Below, piece by piece: positions 32,940-41,018 of a stretch of DNA of 59,576 nucleotides; the first letter of the stretch is position 1; each line of letters starts with the position of its first letter. The stretch lies in assembly GCA_051651625.1 (NCBI GenBank), contig JBOFSQ010000091.1, positions 1 through 59,576 of the forward strand, given 5' to 3'. Origin of the DNA: JBOFSQ01 sp051651625. GTDB taxonomy: Bacteria > Planctomycetota > Planctomycetia > Pirellulales > Thermoguttaceae. The position numbers were made by a program, and so were the translations under genes. The notes under the pieces are model-generated. The model was not told where the DNA came from. It did no database searches and saw only the letters and a list, made by a program, of their open reading frames with translations.

Positions 32940-33929
32940 TTAGGGTGAAATACGTTCTTGCCAAGGGGGGGGAACAACGCGGCGGGCCGTTCCGACATCG
33001 TTCTTCATCTGACGAACGAGTTCTTCGGCTGAACTAAACGCGACAACATCACGAATACGTTCGATGAAGTCGATGTCGAGACGTGTTCCGTAGAGGTCAC
33101 CGCTGAAGTCGATGAGAAAACTTTCGACCGTTGTAGTTGTTCCGCCGAATGTGAGTGTTCGTCCGATGTGTGTTGCCGCTGCGTACTGCTTTTCTCCGCG
33201 AGTGACGAGCGTCGCGTAGACGCCCGGTGCAGGAAGAAGCGTTTCGATCTCGGAAAAGTTCGCCGTCGGAAATCCGAGACGACGCCCGCGTCCGAGGCCG
33301 CGTGTTACTGTGCCGGTTATTCGGTATGGATAACCGAGCATTCGTCGCGCGGTTGCTACGTCGCCCGTGCTCTCTTCGTGGAGACTTTCGCCGCGTTTTC
33401 TTTCACCGCCACCGATCAATTTTCGCAGACGACTCGCTGAGATCGGGCGTCCGTCTTCGTTTACTGGTGGAACGACCGTCACATCGAATCCGGTTTGGCG
33501 TCCTAGTTCTCGAAGTGTCTCGGCGTTTCCGGTTTGGTTGACTCCGAACGTGAAACTCTCACCCTCGACCATCGCAACAACACCAAGACCGTCAACCAAA
33601 ACCGACGCAACAAATTCTTGTGGCGTGCGTACTAGAAACTCTGGCGTTGTTGCGAGAACGACTGTGGCGTCTAGTCTGTGAGATGCGAGTAACTCAAGTC
33701 GCCGCGATAGCGTACAAAGCGGCGGGACGATGCGCTGCGGGTGCAAGAAGTGTCCGGGCGGCGGGTCGAACGTCACCGCCACCGCCGCGACGCCGCGCTC
33801 GCGTGCATCGTTCACTACCCGCGCAAGAATCGCCGCGTGTCCACGATGAACAGCGTCAAACTTCCCAAGCGTAGCGACGCAACCACGCAAAGACAAAGGG
33901 AGATTGTCGAGACCGTATATCAGTTCCAT
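32940..33929 (-). CDS. ribF: bifunctional riboflavin kinase / FMN adenylyltransferase
   Basis: RibF, 329 aa, makes FMN and FAD. The start at ATG 33929 (MELIYGLDNLP) is used because it begins the conserved fold; the ORF extends 11 residues upstream. The N-terminal nucleotidyltransferase shows LGKFDAVHRGHAAIL (HxGH type) and ISASRLRKLI. The C-terminal flavokinase shows GLGRGRRLGFPTANF and the terminal SFLIDFSGDLYG segment. It is the first gene of a minus-strand series with tRNA-Gly, tig and tRNA-Thr. Confidence 0.95.
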   Translation of the reverse strand: MELIYGLDNLPLSLRGCVATLGKFDAVHRGHAAILARVVNDARERGVAAVAVTFDPPPGHFLHPQRIVPPLCTLSRRLELLASHRLDATVVLATTPEFLVRTPQEFVASVLVDGLGVVAMVEGESFTFGVNQTGNAETLRELGRQTGFDVTVVPPVNEDGRPISASRLRKLIGGGERKRGESLHEESTGDVATARRMLGYPYRITGTVTRGLGRGRRLGFPTANFSEIETLLPAPGVYATLVTRGEKQYAAATHIGRTLTFGGTTTTVESFLIDFSGDLYGTRLDIDFIERIRDVVAFSSAEELVRQMKNDVGTARRVVPPPWQERISP

Positions 33930-34091
33930 TGTATTACCCGTTCCGCCCCTCAACAATCGCAATCTCGTCGCCCGTCAAACCGTAAAGTTCGTTGTAAAAC
34001 GTTCGGTTGAATGTGTTACTGTCGATGTTCTCCATTGGATAATCGTTCACGGTTTGTTTCGTCGTGGTATATTCCTAGTCGCGTAGCGAGG

Positions 34092-34135
34092 GCCTTGGGC
34101 TACAATAAGGCCGCCGCTACGCGGCTAGGAAATAC
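34092..34135 (+). repeat. interspersed hairpin repeat C, copy 2
   Basis: The core matches 19906-19949. Here the flanks are long inverted arms: CCTAGTCGCGTAGCG upstream (about 34072-34086) pairs with CGCTACGCGGCTAGG (about 34114-34128), and GGCCTT pairs with AAGGCC inside, making a hairpin of about 60 nt. It lies between ribF's 5' side and the restriction gene's 3' end. Confidence 0.6.
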
Positions 34136-34138
34136 TTC

Positions 34139-36529
34139 TCACCTCAAAAATCCCAACTCGTAAACTTGCGGACGAAGTTTTTCCGTCAGCGCAGCATACG
34201 CTGCTTCAAACGTTGCAAAACTTGTCGGCGGAAAGTCACCAGACTCGTTTCTTTCCTTCAGCGCGCCGCGAATTTGGTACCAACCAACATCCGCACGATT
34301 TAGCATGAACTTGTCGCGCGTCGCCTTGTTGTCGGTGCGCGCAAAGTACGCCCGCCACAACTCACGACCCGCGTCCAAAACCGCTTGCGCTTCTTTTGAA
34401 AACGTCTTGTCCGACATGTACTGCACCAAAAAGTCTGACTCAAATCGCCCATTCGCTCTCACCTCTTTTTCCGTGTACGGAATGAAGTGATTCACAATGC
34501 TCCACTCGCGGTCTTCCCACTTGAGATGATTTGCCGACGCGGTCAAGTTGCTACCACTGAAGAGCATCCACACCAAACAATCGGTTTTGAACCGCGATGA
34601 AAGTCGCCCCGTTGGTTGCAAGAACTGATCGCGATTGTTAATCCACGTCGGTTTGACGATCCGCCGCGCGGTGAAGACAATCGCGGCTTGCCAGAGATTT
34701 TTTGGGGTGACGTAGAAACCGCCCTTGTGTCCAATTTTTGACGCCGCCGAAAGAAGTGACGTTCCTTGCGCTGCTTGCTGCATGTCGTTGCTATCGCAAA
34801 CCAAATACGCCACCGCATCGTCACTCCATTTTCCAACACCAGCAGGAACAATTGCATTTTTCAGCCCGACAACTTCTTGCTTATTGGCACTGGGTCTATC
34901 AATCCAATTGCTCAAAAATTGACTCGTCGGAATGTTGTAAAACTTCTTTTCACCAATCGGCATAGCGTCTTTGTCGATTACCTCGACAGATATTTCGCTG
35001 ATCGTTTTTTTCTTCTTGGCGTTGTGGTCGGTCTGCCAAATCAAGAATCCGATTGGAAACTTGTCGCCAAGCCCATCGAAAGCCTTGCTGTGAACGATAA
35101 AACCGTTCAAGTATTTTGCGTTCCAAACTTGGCGAAACTGTTCAGAGTTTGGCGCGTTAACATATTTCAGCGTGCTGAACATGGCAATCGTTGCACTGGG
35201 AATCTCCTTCGCAATCCTTGCCAGAAATTGTGTGTAGAGTTCGTTGCTTGCCTTGCCATACTCTTGCATTCCCGCCGCCGCCCACTTCGTTTTCGCTACC
35301 GTTGCTTTGGCGGTGTTTTTTTCTGCGTTCAAAAAGTTGTCCGCGCCGCCCGCCTCCGCATACGGCGGATTCATGAGAACGAGAATTTTCTTGCCGGCGC
35401 GAATCGCGTCTTGCAATTTCTTTGGGACTTTTTGTGTGAGTGCGTAGTCGATGTTGCCGTCAGCGGTGATGTCGTCGTTGAGGTAGTCGTATTGGAAACG
35501 CTCGGCTTGTACGCAGGTTTTGGCGGCTTTCATGACGTCAACGTCGGCTTTGTCGAGCGTTGACATATAGACGTTGCGCGGATTGGAATGTTTCGTTTCG
35601 AGGTTTCCAACGCCACAGCACATGTCCCAAACTATGTATTCGCGTTGCCAGTTTTTTCCCAGCGTTTGCGACAGCAAATCGTAGGCTTTTTCAACGATGT
35701 GCAGCGGCGTGTAGTACGCGCCTTTGAACGAGCGTTCGTCGAGCGGGATGAGCGAGTCGCGGCGTTCGAGCAGATAGTTTCGGTACGCCTCTTTCGGCGG
35801 ACGGTGATAAATCGCCCAAAATTGCCGGTATCCTTCGCGGTTTTTGAGTTCGTAGAGTTTGCCGCCCAAAGAGAAGAGCGGACTCGTTCCGCGATGCAAC
35901 AATTCGGCGGGCAGATTTTCGTGCGTGGAGACGGTGCCATCGGTCATAACGTCGGCGAAGAAGAGAACTGCGTAGTCGTCTTCGGAGGCTCCGTCGATTT
36001 CGCGTCCGATCATTTGTACCCACTTGTCGAAGACTTGCTTGAGGTTGTCGGGCGTGATTTGCGTGCGGACGATTTCGCCGCTGCGAATTGCCGTTTTGAC
36101 CGCTTCGATGAACTCGTTCTCGTGCGTTTCGATGCGCCACGAGACGAAGTGTGTACCGATGTATTGCGAAACGGCGTCGAGTGCTTCTTGCGTGAACGCG
36201 CTGGCTGACTTTCCCCATTTGATCGTGCGTTTTTCGAGCAGCGGCAGCGCGACTTTCGTCTCCATCAGTGCCGCTTTGTGCGAGTCGATCACGCACAAAA
36301 ACGGCGGGATTTGTTCACCTTTGTTGAGTGCCTCTTGTACATAATGCAAGAGCTGCGTGAACATCGCATAGGTTGACGTTTTCCCGCCTTCTTTGGCTTC
36401 AAACCAGATTTCGTCGGTTTGGATGTCGATCAGATTTTTCTGAAACTTTTTCAGCCCCAGAGCCTTGATGTAGGCGTCCTTGACATCTTCTTCGCTTTTT
36501 GCGATTTGGAGTTTTTGAAAGAGCGACAT
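34139..36529 (-). CDS. type IIG-like restriction-modification enzyme
   Basis: A single chain of 796 aa. N-terminal PD-(D/E)XK-like nuclease region around DEIWFEAKEGG (residues 39-49: D, then E-x-K). N6-adenine methylase domain: yTP motif AYYTPLHIVEKAY (near 272), SAM motif WDMCCGVGNLE (301-311), and catalytic NPPYAE (387-392). The C-terminal half, with the sequence ASANHLKWEDREW, is presumably the target-recognition and specificity region. The order nuclease-methylase-recognition is that of type IIG (Eco57I-like) enzymes; 796 aa is on the short side. ATG 36529 (MSLFQKL) is preferred to the TTG at 36577. The nuclease assignment rests on a small motif only. Confidence 0.8.
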   Translation of the reverse strand: MSLFQKLQIAKSEEDVKDAYIKALGLKKFQKNLIDIQTDEIWFEAKEGGKTSTYAMFTQLLHYVQEALNKGEQIPPFLCVIDSHKAALMETKVALPLLEKRTIKWGKSASAFTQEALDAVSQYIGTHFVSWRIETHENEFIEAVKTAIRSGEIVRTQITPDNLKQVFDKWVQMIGREIDGASEDDYAVLFFADVMTDGTVSTHENLPAELLHRGTSPLFSLGGKLYELKNREGYRQFWAIYHRPPKEAYRNYLLERRDSLIPLDERSFKGAYYTPLHIVEKAYDLLSQTLGKNWQREYIVWDMCCGVGNLETKHSNPRNVYMSTLDKADVDVMKAAKTCVQAERFQYDYLNDDITADGNIDYALTQKVPKKLQDAIRAGKKILVLMNPPYAEAGGADNFLNAEKNTAKATVAKTKWAAAGMQEYGKASNELYTQFLARIAKEIPSATIAMFSTLKYVNAPNSEQFRQVWNAKYLNGFIVHSKAFDGLGDKFPIGFLIWQTDHNAKKKKTISEISVEVIDKDAMPIGEKKFYNIPTSQFLSNWIDRPSANKQEVVGLKNAIVPAGVGKWSDDAVAYLVCDSNDMQQAAQGTSLLSAASKIGHKGGFYVTPKNLWQAAIVFTARRIVKPTWINNRDQFLQPTGRLSSRFKTDCLVWMLFSGSNLTASANHLKWEDREWSIVNHFIPYTEKEVRANGRFESDFLVQYMSDKTFSKEAQAVLDAGRELWRAYFARTDNKATRDKFMLNRADVGWYQIRGALKERNESGDFPPTSFATFEAAYAALTEKLRPQVYELGFLR

Positions 36530-36591
36530 TTTGGGGAGGCTTTCTGTTTGTGTCCGTTCACTCTTCTCAATCAACAAGACGCATTTGAAGG

Positions 36592-36621
36592 ACGCGAAAG
36601 CATAGCCGTTTTCGCGTTTTT
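36592..36621 (-). repeat. terminator-like palindrome repeat F, copy 1
   Basis: The sequence ACGCGAAAGCATAGCCGTTTTCGCGT forms an ACGCGAAAA/TTTTCGCGT-type hairpin followed on the plus strand by TTTTT. An inverse copy lies at 56662-56687. It may act as a terminator at this position, between xylB's end and the restriction gene's start. Confidence 0.55.
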
Positions 36622-36662
36622 GGCAAGCGAGACACGCGGGGAAATTCGCGTGGCATTTTGCC

Positions 36663-36709
36663 GGAACGCAGGCGTCCCGCCCACAATGCGGGCGAGACGA
36701 CCGCGTTCC
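36663..36709. repeat. long imperfect palindrome
   Basis: GGAACGC...GCGTTCC outer arms enclose a GTCCCGCCC-ACAAT-GCGGGCGAGAC stem. A stem of this size between convergent or tandem genes is typical of repetitive extragenic palindromes. Nearby fragments GTATGCAGGAA and TGAACGGTTAC recall other repeat ends in the window. Confidence 0.5.
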
Positions 36710-36814
36710 AGCCGCGTTACCGCGTCAGATTAACGCGGGCGATTTTAGATTCCCGCCCTATTTGTATGCAGGAACTTTGTATGCAGGAATGACGAAGTTC
36801 ATCGTGAACGGTTA

Positions 36815-38359
36815 CTACGTCGTCTTTTCGTTCACGTCTGGCTGGAGCCGTGGGAAATCGTCGCGCAGAGAATGGTAAAGGCCCTGATAAATCGGCATTG
36901 CCAGCGAGTAAAACTTTTTCGCCTTCGGGTTCGGCACGGTCTCTTTCGACACCTTAATCGTCGCCTTGCACGCTTCAACGATGTCTTTGTATTCACGCCC
37001 GCCGACCGCCGCAAGTAGTGCAACACCAAGGGCCGCGCCTTCCGTCGATGCAACCGTCGCAACTTTCGCACCGAACACGTCGGCCTGCATCTGCCGCCAG
37101 AACGGACTCTTCGCACCTCCACCAATCGCACGAACCTGTTTGACCGGAACACCAAGCGATTCGTAAATCTCAACCGCGTCACGTAGAGAGTACGTCACAC
37201 CTTCCATTATCGCGCGGACGATGTGACCACGTTTGTGCGACAGAGTGAGTCCAATAAACGAGCCGCGTGCGTTGGGGTCGGCGTGTGGCGTCCGTTCGCC
37301 GCTCAAGTACGGCAGAAAAAACAGTCCTTCCGCACCGACTGGAGTTGCCGCCGCTTCCTTCGTGAGGAGGTCGTACACGTCAACCTTTCTCTTCTTGGCA
37401 ATCTCCACAAGTTCGCCGCAAAGCGCGTTACGAAACCACTGGAGCGAACCACCCGAAGAGAGCGCACAACCGAGCATGCACCACTTGTCGCGTACTGCGT
37501 GACAAAACGTGTGAACTCGCCCGCGCGGATCAATCTTAACTTCGTCGCTGTGAACAAACATCACGCCCGACGTGCCGAGCGAACTCATCATAATCCCACT
37601 GCTGACAATGCCGCTACCAACAGCACCAGCCGCGTTATCCGCTGCGCCGCCGACGACAACACAGTCAGTCGTAAGCCCCAGTTCTTTCGCCGCCGCTGCC
37701 GTGAGATTTCCCGTAACGTCTTCAGATTCGTAGACCTTCGGGAAGAGTGAACAATCGAGACGAAGCGCAGAGAGTAAGTCGAGTGACCAGTTACGTTTTG
37801 CAACGTCGAGAAGGAGCGTGCCGCTGGCGTCGCTGGCTTCGGTTGCAAGTTCGCCAGTTAGACGACGCCGTATCTCGTCCTTTGGGAGCAATACCGCAGT
37901 TACCTTGTCGAACATTTTGAGGTCGTGGTTGCGGAGCCACAAGATTTTCGGTGCGGTGAAACCTGTAAGCGCGGGGTTGGCAACCATTCGAATTAGTTGC
38001 TCGCGTCCACCGACGGCCTCTTCGATTTCGGCACATTCTTTCGCCGTTCGCTGGTCGTTCCACAGAATCGCTTTGCGCAAGACGCGATGATTCTTGTCGA
38101 GAAAGACGCTCCCGTGCATCTGCCCAGAAAGGCCAATCGCCTTGACCGCGCCCGCCGCGATCTTCCCCGCCTTCATAACGCCGCGAACCGTTTTGACCGT
38201 CGCCTTCCACCAGTCGTCTGGGTCTTGCTCGCTCCAGAGCGGTTTCGGGTTGTAACAAGGATAAGTCGCCGTCTGCGAGGCGATTACCTTACCGTTAGGA
38301 CGAATTGCGATTGTCTTCGTCCCAGATGTACCAATGTCGATCCCAAGATAGACGCTCAT
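36815..38359 (-). CDS. xylB: xylulokinase
   Basis: A FGGY-family sugar kinase of 514 aa. Start ATG 38359 (MSVYLGIDIGTSGTKTIAI) gives the canonical DxGTSGTK phosphate motif. LSGQMHGSVFLD, NDQRTAKE, GGAADNAAGAVGSGI and AIGGGAKSPFWRQM are typical of xylulokinase. It phosphorylates D-xylulose with ATP for the pentose phosphate pathway. FGGY enzymes can differ in substrate, so xylulose is a likely rather than a certain assignment. A promoter is found at 38444-38471. Confidence 0.9.
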   Translation of the reverse strand: MSVYLGIDIGTSGTKTIAIRPNGKVIASQTATYPCYNPKPLWSEQDPDDWWKATVKTVRGVMKAGKIAAGAVKAIGLSGQMHGSVFLDKNHRVLRKAILWNDQRTAKECAEIEEAVGGREQLIRMVANPALTGFTAPKILWLRNHDLKMFDKVTAVLLPKDEIRRRLTGELATEASDASGTLLLDVAKRNWSLDLLSALRLDCSLFPKVYESEDVTGNLTAAAAKELGLTTDCVVVGGAADNAAGAVGSGIVSSGIMMSSLGTSGVMFVHSDEVKIDPRGRVHTFCHAVRDKWCMLGCALSSGGSLQWFRNALCGELVEIAKKRKVDVYDLLTKEAAATPVGAEGLFFLPYLSGERTPHADPNARGSFIGLTLSHKRGHIVRAIMEGVTYSLRDAVEIYESLGVPVKQVRAIGGGAKSPFWRQMQADVFGAKVATVASTEGAALGVALLAAVGGREYKDIVEACKATIKVSKETVPNPKAKKFYSLAMPIYQGLYHSLRDDFPRLQPDVNEKTT

Positions 38360-38688
38360 GCGATGAGACCCTCGTTCGAGTTGACTTGACTCACCCGTCC
38401 TAGGCACGAAAACGACGTCCTTCACCCTAACCGTAGCGGCGGTATCATACCGAAGGCACGCTTTTTTTCAAGAGCGGCGGCAACTTTGTGGCGAGAAGTT
38501 TTTCGGTCAATCGCGTCGTTTCTGACGCTTTGTGTGGTCTGTAGCGATTGAATCGCGTGTGGTGCGCGGATGTCGTTTCAAAACGGCGTTTTGGCTAACG
38601 ACAAAATTGACAGCGGAGTCTTTTTTGGGAAAATGGAGGCGTTCTGCAAAGACGTTCGTTTACCACAACCAAAAGAGGTACGTTACCA
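38360..38688. other. divergent intergenic region, xylB / 38689 gene
   Basis: The 329-bp gap holds the xylB promoter and, on the plus side, only weak signals: a GAGGTACG 9-10 nt before the ATG of the next gene and a short CAAAACGGCGTTTTG inverted repeat near 38577-38592. No coding potential seen. Confidence 0.4.
38444..38471 (-). promoter_or_regulatory. xylB promoter
   Basis: On the minus strand TTGAAA (38471-38466), a 16-bp spacer, TATGAT (38449-38444). Leader of about 75-80 nt to the xylB ATG. Confidence 0.55.
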
Positions 38689-39534
38689 ATGGTTCTCACC
38701 GCAACTCACGAAGATTTTGTTGTTGTCCCAGACTCGCTCGCTCAAGATACTGACGACGGCGTTGTCAACTCGCCGGAGATTGACGCGATTTCGGTAGACT
38801 TTGTACGCGACTGGAAGGTACTGGTTAGCCAGACGAACTGGGAAAAGGGGCGGCTCATCTTTGAGTGGCGGCAGCGTCTTACGGCGGAAGGTTGTCCGCG
38901 CGGGGCGTACAGCGACGAGGCGTGGGCGCAGCGAGTTGGGACGGTTTCGAGCCAGCACGTTGGGCGTTTGCGACGAGTTTACGAGCGTTTTGGTTCTGCT
39001 GTGTCGCAGTATCCGCGACTTTTTTGGAGCCATTTTCAAATCGCTCTCGACTGGGACGACGCGGAGATGTGGCTCGAAGGTGCGGTGCAGAACGACTGGT
39101 CGGTGGCCCAGATGCGGGTTCAGCGTTGGGAAGCGATGGGTGCGCCGCCGCACATGAAACCGAACGACGGCGACGTTTACGCTGGCGAGATCGACGAAGA
39201 GATCGTCCGCCGCCGCGACGCCCTCGCCGCCGCAGACCAAACTGTTCAAGCAAAGACAAAAAAGGTGACGCGAACGGACGACGCCGATGTCCCATTTGAG
39301 CCGAACAATTCCGGTACGGGAACTGCAAACGAATCGACTGGTTCGACTGGCGAAGTGCTTGCGAGTCTTCGTGACATGGCCCCGTTCCCAGCCGACTTGC
39401 AAGAGGCGTTTGAACGTTTACAAGTTGCGATTCTCAACCACAAGGCTGCGAAGTTTCACGACGTCGATCCGCAACGCATCGCCTCCGCACTCGATTCTCT
39501 CAAGCAGATTCTCTTCACCAGAGACCATAGCTGA
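38689..39534 (+). CDS. hypothetical protein, 281 aa
   Basis: Soluble protein with a helical middle part. Residues 30-160 (NWEKGRLIFEWRQRLTAEGC, YSDEAWAQRVGTVSSQHVGRL) look like two or three helix-turn-helix-like helices, possibly DNA binding. The C-terminal third is acidic with a Ser/Thr/Gly linker followed by a helix (LQEAFERLQVAILNHKAAK). The length and position suggest a planctomycete-specific gene, but the family is not recognised. It heads a plus-strand trio with 39688 and 40073. Confidence 0.7.
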   Translation: MVLTATHEDFVVVPDSLAQDTDDGVVNSPEIDAISVDFVRDWKVLVSQTNWEKGRLIFEWRQRLTAEGCPRGAYSDEAWAQRVGTVSSQHVGRLRRVYERFGSAVSQYPRLFWSHFQIALDWDDAEMWLEGAVQNDWSVAQMRVQRWEAMGAPPHMKPNDGDVYAGEIDEEIVRRRDALAAADQTVQAKTKKVTRTDDADVPFEPNNSGTGTANESTGSTGEVLASLRDMAPFPADLQEAFERLQVAILNHKAAKFHDVDPQRIASALDSLKQILFTRDHS

Positions 39535-39687
39535 TTGGTGCAATCGTCTTTTTGCTCCCCACGAAAAAAACGCAAGTTCGGCTCATGCTGTATAACCGCT
39601 AGAGTCGATACAACCCCGTAGTGCGTCGCCTGCGGGGACGCCGTGGCGTTTTGCACTGCGTTGTTGAACATCAGGGAGGGATTGAAG

Positions 39688-40020
39688 ATGCAGGTTAAAG
39701 TTTATGTTCCGAAGGTGATTGAGGTTGCCAGCGAGTATCTTCCGGCTCTTGCGAAGCGGGCCGCCGACGGGCTTGGTGCGCGTGCGGGCGAAGTCTCCGC
39801 AACACGCGGGCATTTGGTTCGGCAGGCCGTCCAAGACGGGCTGCTCCGTGAGTTTGATGATCTTGTCGGTGACGACGGGACGGTCGATCTCGTATGCGAT
39901 CCGGGGATGGAAATCCCGCTCGAACTCGACAACAAAACCCTCACGCTCACTGAACTTCTCGACGCACTCCACTACAAACGTGCGTGGGGCGAGATGCGTT
40001 CTCAACAGGATGCCGCTTGA
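39688..40020 (+). CDS. small hypothetical protein, 110 aa
   Basis: ATG 39688 with GGGAGGG 6-7 nt upstream. Alternates a helical N-terminal part (VIEVASEYLPALAKRAAD) with an acidic C-terminal half (DDLVGDDGTVDLVCDPG). The short Met-start and strong Shine-Dalgarno support it. No function can be inferred. Confidence 0.65.
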   Translation: MQVKVYVPKVIEVASEYLPALAKRAADGLGARAGEVSATRGHLVRQAVQDGLLREFDDLVGDDGTVDLVCDPGMEIPLELDNKTLTLTELLDALHYKRAWGEMRSQQDAA

Positions 40021-40072
40021 ACCGTTTGTAAACCACCACGCCAATTCGCGCCAAACCAGCCCCCGGTGAACC

Positions 40073-40693
40073 ATGGAAACGACCAAAGGTGTTGAGACGA
40101 CACAAAACGCAGTCTCCTCTCCCGAAGATGTTGCCGCGCCAGTGCGGAGTGGTGCTGGGCGTTCGGCTGAAAGCAAGAAGCGAAAGAAGGTGGACGAACT
40201 TCGCTCAACCGATTCCGCCGTTGACCCACAAGACAAACTGCGAGTCGCGTTTGCGTCTTCTACGAAGAACACGTCTACGCAGAGCGCGAAGTCGAAACAA
40301 GCGGCGATGGTGTCTTCGCAGATTTTCACGCTCCCCGACAATTTGGTTTTGGCGTCGCCGCCGAGCGAGTTTCGCCACACCGCAACGACGCCAGCGTGCA
40401 GCATTGTTGGTGTGAGTGAGCGTCCGGCGCAGCGAGTCGGACTCTCGTTGCGCAGAGTTCCTGTCACACGTTCTGCGACGCCGCGCGGCGTCGCAATCGA
40501 CTCGCCGTGCGTCTCGTTTCCGCAGGCACGCCGCAACGGTGAAGGTCTCGACCTGTCTGAAGCCAACGACGCCGATCTGCGTCGTCTGATCGAAGCGTGG
40601 CCGTCGCTCCCAAGGACTGTTCGCAGTGCGATTCTTGCCATAGTTCGCTCCGTTTCAGTACAGGGCGCGTCAGCAAGTAACGACGCGATCTAA
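40073..40693 (+). CDS. hypothetical protein, 206 aa
   Basis: Ser/Thr/Ala-rich and basic, mostly low-complexity (residues 1-160), then a folded C-terminal helix pair (DLRRLIEAWPSLPRTVRSAI). This final motif is common at the end of planctomycete proteins of several types. It starts at ATG 40073, 52 bp after the preceding gene, with no strong Shine-Dalgarno. A hairpin AGGGCGA-AGTC-TCGCCCT (40698-40715) follows directly and may end the transcript. Confidence 0.6.
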   Translation: METTKGVETTQNAVSSPEDVAAPVRSGAGRSAESKKRKKVDELRSTDSAVDPQDKLRVAFASSTKNTSTQSAKSKQAAMVSSQIFTLPDNLVLASPPSEFRHTATTPACSIVGVSERPAQRVGLSLRRVPVTRSATPRGVAIDSPCVSFPQARRNGEGLDLSEANDADLRRLIEAWPSLPRTVRSAILAIVRSVSVQGASASNDAI

Positions 40694-41018
40694 TTCAAGG
40701 GCGAAGTCTCGCCCTCTCGCCTCTACTGTCAAAATGGCAGCATTTGCGAGAATCTTGTCTTGTGGCGTCGCTCTCTGATGCCGTGAAACGTAGCTCCAAA
40801 CAGCTTTGGCACGTTCGTTGCTCTCCTTCGCCTTGCAATACCAGCCGGAAGGGAGCGAAGCGCACTGACGGGGTTGAGGTTTACACTTGTTCGCCGTCAA
40901 TACGGCGGCTCGCCGCTTCGCGGCACAGTAAACACTGTCGCCTCCTTTCCGGCTGTTGTTCGTGTCGCGGCGAAACAACGTGAGATACGGAAACTTCAGA
41001 CGAAAGGAAACAACAACT
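40694..41018. other. intergenic region upstream of dnaK
   Basis: The 325-bp gap starts with a 7-bp hairpin (40698-40715, no T-run). A GC-rich inverted run GCGGCTCGCCGCTTCGCGGC lies near 40908-40925. No CIRCE-type operator (TTAGCACTC/GAGTGCTAA) was found. The AAAGGA Shine-Dalgarno of dnaK is at about 41003-41008. Confidence 0.4.

Noticed and set aside
39583..40641. 352-aa minus-strand frame over the unknown-gene trio
   Set aside because: Opposes two plus-strand frames, one with a strong Shine-Dalgarno; no domain-like sequence.
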